10,078 nucleotides of DNA, taken from contig CAYXIM010000065.1 of NCBI GenBank assembly GCA_964465385.1, positions 1 to 10,078 of the forward strand, in the 5' to 3' direction. This DNA comes from JAAYBY01 sp964465385. Lineage in GTDB: Bacteria; Bacillota; Clostridia; Saccharofermentanales; UBA5734. The number at the start of each line of letters is the position of its first letter. The first letter of the stretch is position 1. Positions 6,441 through 10,078 of this stretch are shown here, one piece after another. The notes beneath the pieces were generated by a model. It had not been told where the DNA came from. It did no database searches and saw nothing but the letters and a program-made list of their open reading frames with translations. The position numbers and the translations under genes were made by a program.

Positions 6441-7399
6441 CAGGACACGACGTTTTGAGGCTGGCCTTGTAAAAAGGCCGCCACATTGCTTACAGCCAGG
6501 GCCATCAGGCGTTGGCGGGCTTCCAGGGTGGCCCAAGCAATGTGGGGTGTGATCAGGCAGTTCCTGGCCCCCAGCAAGGGGTTGTCAGCTGCAGGGGGTT
6601 CCGTTGATAGAACATCCAGCCCCGCACCAGCAAGCCGCCCCTGGTTGAGGGCGTCAGCCAGGTCCTGTTCCACCACGACGCCGCCTCGGGAGGTGTTGAC
6701 CAGAAAAGCAGACGGTTTCATGTGTGCCAGGCGTTCTTTGTTGACCAGGCCTTGTGTCTGCGGGGTCAACGGACAGTGGATGGATAAGACGTCTGAGGCG
6801 GCGAACAAGGCATCCAGGTCCATCCAGGAAACCGTTGATGCCTGATCCGGATGGGGGCGCGTGCGGCTGTTGACAGCAACCGACATCCCCAGGGCCTGGG
6901 CAATGGCGGCCACCTGGCGGCCGATCTGGCCAAATCCGATGATGCCCATGGTCTTGCCTTGTAATTCCATCAGCGGGCTTTTCCAAAAGCAAAAATCCAG
7001 GCTCTGGGTCCAGTCACCGGCCATGACAGCATCACTGTGCCATTGGACCCGGTGGCACCATTCCAACACCAGGGCGAAGACGAGCTGGGCCACCGAGTAG
7101 GTGCTGTAGGCCGGGATGTTGGTGACCGTGATCTGGCGGCTGGTGGCAGCTGCGACATCGACAACGTTGTAGCCGGTCGCCAGCACCCCGATGTAGTTGA
7201 GCTGGGGCAGGCGGTCCATGGTTTGGGCGGTCAAAGGCGTTTTATTGGTCAAAAGGATCTGGGCACCTTCTGACCGGCTGATAATGTCGTGCGCCTGGGT
7301 TCGGTCATAGACGGTCAGGTCCCCCAAAGCGGCCAGCACGGACCAGTCCAGGTCTCCCGGGTTGAGGCTGTGGCCGTCCAACACAACAATCTTGGTCAT
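6440..7399 (-). CDS. D-2-hydroxyacid dehydrogenase, hydroxypyruvate reductase/glycerate dehydrogenase type
   Basis: This 319-residue cytoplasmic oxidoreductase should interconvert a 2-oxoacid such as hydroxypyruvate or glyoxylate with its D-hydroxyacid using NAD(P)H. The Rossmann motif GFGQIG spans residues 155-160. The catalytic triad is complete: Arg238 (NTSRGG), Glu267 (LSTEPP) and His286 (ITPHIAWAT). The C-terminal ITPHIAWATLEARQRL block strongly resembles glycerate dehydrogenases (HprA type). The strand after the GxGxxG helix ends in NSRTR rather than an acidic residue, which may permit NADPH. ATG 7399 follows AGGAGG (7410-7405) by 5 nt; the frame extends upstream to 7441, but that overlaps the end of the isomerase gene and lacks this signal. 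It is the second gene of a two-gene operon, 10 nt after the isomerase stop. The exact substrate is not certain. Confidence 0.88.
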   Translation of the reverse strand: MTKIVVLDGHSLNPGDLDWSVLAALGDLTVYDRTQAHDIISRSEGAQILLTNKTPLTAQTMDRLPQLNYIGVLATGYNVVDVAAATSRQITVTNIPAYSTYSVAQLVFALVLEWCHRVQWHSDAVMAGDWTQSLDFCFWKSPLMELQGKTMGIIGFGQIGRQVAAIAQALGMSVAVNSRTRPHPDQASTVSWMDLDALFAASDVLSIHCPLTPQTQGLVNKERLAHMKPSAFLVNTSRGGVVVEQDLADALNQGRLAGAGLDVLSTEPPAADNPLLGARNCLITPHIAWATLEARQRLMALAVSNVAAFLQGQPQNVVS

Positions 7400-7409
7400 G
7401 GGATCCTCC

Positions 7410-8333
7410 TCAATGATCTGTCCAAAGCCTGTCCCAGGCATTGATCAGGGTTCGTTTGGCGTTGGCAACAACCAGATCCGGATCTTCGTCCCCAAACGGC
7501 TTGACTTCAAAGCTTACCACAGGGGGCCGATCCGGGTTCAGAAAACCGACGCCCAGCAAGACCGCCAGATAGTCGGTCAATTGGGCCACGTCGTTTTCAC
7601 TGTCTGGAAAGCCAAAGCGCGGATGCAGGTCGCCATAGGCCGGCAAAGCCGGGTCTTTAATGACACAATTGCCCATGTGGGCGTGGATGATGTGCTCGGC
7701 GACAGGCACAATGGCCTGATGTGGGCTTTCACCCAAAAGCGGCAGGTGGCTTAAATCAACCAGCAGACCGAAGCGGTCTGCACAGTCGGCCATTTGTTCG
7801 GCATAAGCCTTGGCCAGCTGGACTGGGCCAATCAGGCTTTTTTTATCAACGGTGTGGTCGAACACTTCCAATGCGACCTGTATGGGGCCCAGGCCCCGGG
7901 CATAGGCACACAACTCCTGGGTTGAACGAACCAGCGCCGCCATGGCCTGATCAATGCCATCTGGTGGGTAGGGCCCACTTAAAAAAGCAAACGAGCTTGC
8001 CCCCAGCTCTGCAGCCTGGTCCAGACCTGTTTTCAAAAGCTGGACGGCTTCACGCCGGCGGGGTTCATGCAGGTCGTTGATGTTCAAGCCGCTGGACAAA
8101 AGCATGGGCTGGGCCCCAAAAGCCAGATCCAGGCGGGCTGTCTCCACCATCTTGCGAACAGCGCGCCGCGCCTGTTGCGACGGCATGGCGGTGACTTCAA
8201 TGGCTTGAAAAAACGGGTCCAGGGCGATGGAACGAACCGATGCCAGTAAGGCCTCCTCATCGTGGACTGCATCGGGGTAGGCCATAAATTGGATCAGGCC
8301 AACCTTCATATAGCGGTGCATGGATGAAGCCAT
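7410..8333 (-). CDS. Sugar phosphate isomerase/epimerase-like TIM-barrel protein
   Basis: The 307-residue product matches the xylose-isomerase-like/AP-endonuclease-2 TIM-barrel superfamily, whose members isomerise or epimerise sugars, inosose or hydroxypyruvate using a divalent metal. Barrel strand ends carry the expected ligand set: Glu156 (VALEVFDH), Asp193 (LLVDLSHLP), His217/His219 (IIHAHMGN) and Glu276 (VSFEVKPF). The match is by fold and metal residues; I do not recognise a specific enzyme, and it does not closely resemble E. coli hydroxypyruvate isomerase Hyi. ATG 8333 is chosen because a GGGGGGAG sequence (8346-8339) precedes it by 5 nt; in-frame ATGs at residues 5 and 9 are possible, and residue 9 (MKVGLIQF) begins the first barrel strand. 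It leads a two-gene operon with the hydroxyacid dehydrogenase, suggesting a shared substrate. Confidence 0.8.
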   Translation of the reverse strand: MASSMHRYMKVGLIQFMAYPDAVHDEEALLASVRSIALDPFFQAIEVTAMPSQQARRAVRKMVETARLDLAFGAQPMLLSSGLNINDLHEPRRREAVQLLKTGLDQAAELGASSFAFLSGPYPPDGIDQAMAALVRSTQELCAYARGLGPIQVALEVFDHTVDKKSLIGPVQLAKAYAEQMADCADRFGLLVDLSHLPLLGESPHQAIVPVAEHIIHAHMGNCVIKDPALPAYGDLHPRFGFPDSENDVAQLTDYLAVLLGVGFLNPDRPPVVSFEVKPFGDEDPDLVVANAKRTLINAWDRLWTDH

Positions 8334-8350
8334 GGTATCTCCCCCCTGAA

Positions 8351-8360
8351 AAACATGTTT
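8351..8360. promoter_or_regulatory. Palindrome AAACATGTTT in the isomerase leader
   Basis: A perfect 10-bp palindrome lies just downstream of the predicted start site (~8369) of the isomerase promoter and upstream of its ribosome binding site. Its position would suit a repressor operator. A short AT-rich palindrome can also occur by chance, so this is only a candidate. Confidence 0.25.
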
Positions 8361-8375
8361 AATGGGTTGGTTTTT

Positions 8376-8404
8376 ATGATAGCAAAGCATGTCTGGAGCG
8401 TCAA
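8376..8404 (-). promoter_or_regulatory. Promoter of the isomerase-dehydrogenase operon
   Basis: TTGACG (8404-8399) and TATCAT (8381-8376) are separated by 17 bp, each with 5 of 6 consensus bases, and TG one base before the -10 gives an extended -10. The start would be near 8369, about 36 nt before the ATG. Confidence 0.65.
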
Positions 8405-8421
8405 ACAAGCGGCAAACAAGC
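8400..8421. repeat. 11-bp direct repeat at the -35 region of the isomerase promoter
   Basis: Two direct copies, GTCAAACAAGC (8400-8410) and GGCAAACAAGC (8411-8421), differ at one base and are spaced by one helical turn. The first overlaps the -35 box of the isomerase promoter. The layout resembles a tandem activator or repressor site, but no cognate regulator is in the window. Confidence 0.4.
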
Positions 8422-8432
8422 CTGAAACGATG

Positions 8433-8461
8433 TGTACAGAAACAGTTAAAAGCTCTATAAT
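8433..8461 (+). promoter_or_regulatory. Promoter of the chromate transporter pair
   Basis: A perfect -10 TATAAT (8456-8461) is preceded by TGTACA (8433-8438, 4 of 6 matches) with a 17-bp spacer. The start would be near 8468, giving a leader of about 28 nt containing GGGAGAGAGG (8481-8490) before the ATG at 8496. Confidence 0.6.
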
Positions 8462-8495
8462 AGATACTTGCATTCATTCAGGGAGAGAGGCGTTT

Positions 8496-9077
8496 ATGGA
8501 AAAAAACCTGCGTTTGTATTGGAAGTTATTTGCTTCAACCTTTTATCTGAGCGCGTTCACCATCGGAGGCGGTTACGTCATTGTCCCCTTGATGCGCAAA
8601 AAATTTGTTGATGAACTGAACTGGATTGATGAAAAAGAAATGATCGACATTGTGGCCGTTTCACAGTCGGCGCCCGGACCCATTGCGGTGAATGCCTCTA
8701 TCCTGGTTGGCTATCGCCTGGCTGGCATCGGGGGGGCTCTGATCACGGTCTTGGGCACGGTCTTGCCTCCCTTGATCATTATTTCCACCATTTCCTATTT
8801 TTACCGGGCCTTCCAGCAAAACCCCTATATCAATGCCGCTTTGATGGGTCTTCGGGCTGCCGTGGCGGCTGTCATGATCGATGCCATTTACAAGCTGGGC
8901 AAAACCGTCTTGAAGAACGATCGCGTCTTTGCCCTGATGATGCTTGTTTTTGCTTTTATTTTGTCTTTTGTCCTGCACATCAATGTCATGATTATCCTGG
9001 CCTTATGTGGCCTGATCGGCTGGGCCACCAGCCGTTACCAGGACAAGACCCGACACGAAAAAGAAGGAGGCAACTGA
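8496..9077 (+). CDS. Chromate transporter family protein, half-size ChrA, first subunit
   Basis: This 193-residue integral membrane protein is one half of a two-gene CHR-family transporter. It carries the family hallmarks FTIGGGYVIVPL (residues 21-32) and QSAPGPIAVN (57-66), followed by several hydrophobic helices and a charged C-terminal tail. Long ChrA proteins contain two such halves fused; short forms occur as adjacent pairs, as here. Characterised members export chromate, and the family is also linked to sulfate. ATG 8496 is chosen because GGGAGAGAGG lies about 5 nt upstream and the protein then begins as expected for the family; the open frame back to 8355 would include the promoter. 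It is followed after one base by the second subunit gene. Real substrate in this organism is unproven. Confidence 0.9.
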   Translation: MEKNLRLYWKLFASTFYLSAFTIGGGYVIVPLMRKKFVDELNWIDEKEMIDIVAVSQSAPGPIAVNASILVGYRLAGIGGALITVLGTVLPPLIIISTISYFYRAFQQNPYINAALMGLRAAVAAVMIDAIYKLGKTVLKNDRVFALMMLVFAFILSFVLHINVMIILALCGLIGWATSRYQDKTRHEKEGGN

Positions 9078-9078
9078 C

Positions 9079-9654
9079 ATGGGTTTATTGCGTCTGTTCT
9101 GGAGTTTTGTTCAGATCGGTCTGTTCAGCTTTGGCGGCGGTTACGCCACCTTGCCTCTGATTCAAAACCAGGTGGTCGATAAGCACCAGTGGCTGACCCA
9201 TGCGGAGTTGGCAGACATGGTGGCTATTTCCCAGATGACACCAGGGCCCATAGCCATGAATGCCGCGACTTTTGTGGGCGTTCGGCTCCATGGCCTGCTG
9301 GGTGGCGTTGTGGCTACCCTGGGTTGCATCCTGCCTTCCTGCGTCATTGTAATTGTGCTGGCCCGGTATTTTTTCAAGCACCGCCAGCTGTCATTTGTTC
9401 AGGGTGTTTTGAAAGGCCTGCGCCCGACGGTTGTGGCCCTGATTGCCGTGGCCGGTTTATCTGTGTTCACAACCGCTGTTTTCGGCCAACCCTCTGAAAA
9501 CTGGCTCAGTTTCCGGCTGACGGACGTTGATTGGATCGCCCTTGTGCTTTTTGCAGCTGCTTTTTTCGTGATCCGAAAATTCAAGGCTGGTATCCTGCCG
9601 GTTATGACTGGGGCTGCTGTCCTGGGTGTTGTCGGTTATATCTGGCTGCGCTGA
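9079..9654 (+). CDS. Chromate transporter family protein, half-size ChrA, second subunit
   Basis: The 191-residue partner of the preceding gene has the same family signatures in variant form: FSFGGGYATLPL (residues 16-27) and QMTPGPIAMN (52-61), then hydrophobic helices to the end (VVGYIWLR). It probably assembles with the first protein as an antiparallel pair that exports chromate or a related oxyanion. AAGGAGG (9064-9070) lies inside the end of the first gene, 8 nt before ATG 9079; only one base separates stop and start, so translation is probably coupled. A terminator at 9723-9760 ends the unit. The two subunits are clearly diverged from one another, as expected for complementary halves rather than a recent duplication. 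Confidence 0.9.
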   Translation: MGLLRLFWSFVQIGLFSFGGGYATLPLIQNQVVDKHQWLTHAELADMVAISQMTPGPIAMNAATFVGVRLHGLLGGVVATLGCILPSCVIVIVLARYFFKHRQLSFVQGVLKGLRPTVVALIAVAGLSVFTTAVFGQPSENWLSFRLTDVDWIALVLFAAAFFVIRKFKAGILPVMTGAAVLGVVGYIWLR

Positions 9655-9722
9655 GTAAAAACCGTGGTTGTTTGAAACAGGCTTGGCCTCGGGTGGCCAC
9701 GGGCGCCCTGGCCTTAGACACA

Positions 9723-9760
9723 AAAAACCCCGTTGCGGTTGTATCCGCAACAGGGTTTTT
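9723..9760. terminator. Bidirectional intrinsic terminator between the ChrA pair and tRNA-Ala
   Basis: A long hairpin pairs AAAAACCC (9723-9730) with GGGTTTTT (9753-9760) and GTTGCGG (9732-9738) with CCGCAAC (9745-9751), with one C/A mismatch and a 6-nt loop. The outer A/T arms supply a T-tract on both strands, so it can end both the rightward ChrA transcript and the leftward tRNA transcript, which converge here. Confidence 0.9.
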
Positions 9761-9761
9761 C

Positions 9762-9837
9762 TGGTGGAGCATACGAGACTCGAACTCGTGACCCCAACAC
9801 TGCCAGTGTTGTGCGCTCCCAGCTGCGCTAATGCCCC
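9762..9837 (-). tRNA. tRNA-Ala (anticodon GGC)
   Basis: A complete 76-nt cloverleaf reads on the minus strand. The acceptor stem GGGGCAT/ATGCTCC has one G-U pair; the D stem is GCGC/GCGC; the anticodon stem CAACA/TGTTG holds the loop CTGGCAG with anticodon GGC; the T stem ACGAG/CTCGT holds the loop TTCGAGT. The discriminator base is A and the 3' CCA is encoded (9764-9762). GGC reads GCC and GCU alanine codons. It is a single tRNA gene with its own promoter and a terminator just 3' of it. Confidence 0.97.
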
Positions 9838-9873
9838 ACTGTTTTTGTCGCCACTGTCTGGACGGCGAATGTG

Positions 9874-9902
9874 ATTATAGTATAGCCGGCAGCCGCTGTC
9901 AA
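9874..9902 (-). promoter_or_regulatory. Perfect consensus promoter of tRNA-Ala
   Basis: TTGACA (9902-9897) and TATAAT (9879-9874) are both exact sigma-A consensus hexamers with the optimal 17-bp spacer. The start would be near 9867, leaving a leader of about 30 nt for RNase P removal. This strength is typical of stable RNA genes. Confidence 0.85.
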
Positions 9903-9984
9903 CTGGCAGATGGCCTGATGTCTTTAGTTGTTATTTGCAAAAGTAAGTGCTTGTCATTTTCCAGAAAAAGGCAGAAATGCGGGT

Positions 9985-10000
9985 GAAAAACACGTTTTTC
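9985..10000. repeat. 16-bp palindrome in the final intergenic region
   Basis: GAAAAAC and GTTTTTC are perfect inverted arms separated by AC. The 2-nt spacer is too short for a stable hairpin loop without opening pairs, so an operator is as likely as an RNA structure. It lies about 40 bp upstream of the candidate promoter at 10042-10070. No gene is seen from 9838 to the window end. Confidence 0.4.
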
Positions 10001-10041
10001 TTGCTTTTGATGATGAAAAAACGGCTGAATGCCCGCTTTTG

Positions 10042-10070
10042 TTTTCAAGTGATGTCCTTTTAGCTATAAT
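10042..10070 (+). promoter_or_regulatory. Candidate rightward promoter at the window edge
   Basis: A perfect TATAAT (10065-10070) is preceded by TTTTCA (10042-10047, 4 of 6 matches) at 17 bp. It would start transcription near 10077, serving a gene beyond the window that is divergent from tRNA-Ala. Confidence 0.45.
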
Positions 10071-10078
10071 GATGACAT

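Noticed and set aside
6463..6479. Hairpin GGCCTT-GTAAA-AAGGCC as a terminator
   Set aside because: It lies inside the dehydrogenase coding sequence and has no T-tract on either strand after the stem.
1..10078. CRISPR array, insertion sequence, prophage or toxin-antitoxin system
   Set aside because: No regularly spaced repeats, transposase or integrase motifs, terminal inverted repeats or small paired genes were seen; tRNA-Ala shows no adjacent integrase or duplicated 3' end within the window.

Overview
The window looks like ordinary chromosome of a Bacillota (Firmicutes) bacterium, probably of clostridial type with a moderately high GC content. The evidence is strong AGGAGG-type ribosome binding sites, sigma-A-like promoters with 17-bp spacers, a PyrR-type attenuator in front of a uracil permease, a DacF-like D,D-carboxypeptidase, paired half-size ChrA transporters, and a tRNA gene with an encoded CCA end. 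I cannot name the genus. I see no phage, insertion sequence, CRISPR array or obvious horizontally acquired island.

Layout: (1) 2-1378, minus: uracil permease, preceded by a ~155-nt leader with a PyrR-binding-loop-like element, a candidate antiterminator and an intrinsic terminator, read from an extended -10 promoter at 1542-1570. (2) 1684-6430, plus: four genes overlapping end to start: an ABC exporter half-transporter, a membrane-anchored D-Ala-D-Ala carboxypeptidase, a UDG-superfamily deoxyinosine/hypoxanthine-DNA glycosylase and an M24 (Xaa-Pro-type) metallopeptidase. Their promoter (1620-1648) carries a cre-like site over the -35 box. (3) 6440-8333, minus, convergent with the previous operon with only 9 bp between stops: a TIM-barrel sugar isomerase/epimerase-like protein followed by a hydroxypyruvate reductase/glycerate-dehydrogenase-type D-2-hydroxyacid dehydrogenase, from a promoter at 8376-8404. 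(4) 8496-9654, plus: a pair of half-size ChrA-family transporters with their own promoter. (5) A bidirectional terminator at 9723-9760, then tRNA-Ala(GGC) on the minus strand with a perfect consensus promoter. (6) 9903-10078: no gene seen; a 16-bp palindrome and a candidate rightward promoter for a gene beyond the window.

How the genes fit together: the uracil permease is a salvage importer probably repressed when pyrimidine nucleotides are plentiful. The four-gene operon mixes envelope functions (exporter, peptidoglycan trimming), DNA repair of deaminated adenine and peptide turnover; no single pathway is evident. The dehydrogenase/TIM-barrel pair suggests handling of a small hydroxy- or keto-acid or sugar. 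The Chr pair would export chromate or a related oxyanion. The most notable items are regulatory (the attenuator with mutually exclusive pairings, the cre-like operator, the direct repeats at the isomerase promoter) and an unusual carboxypeptidase C-terminus. I found no convincing novel system.
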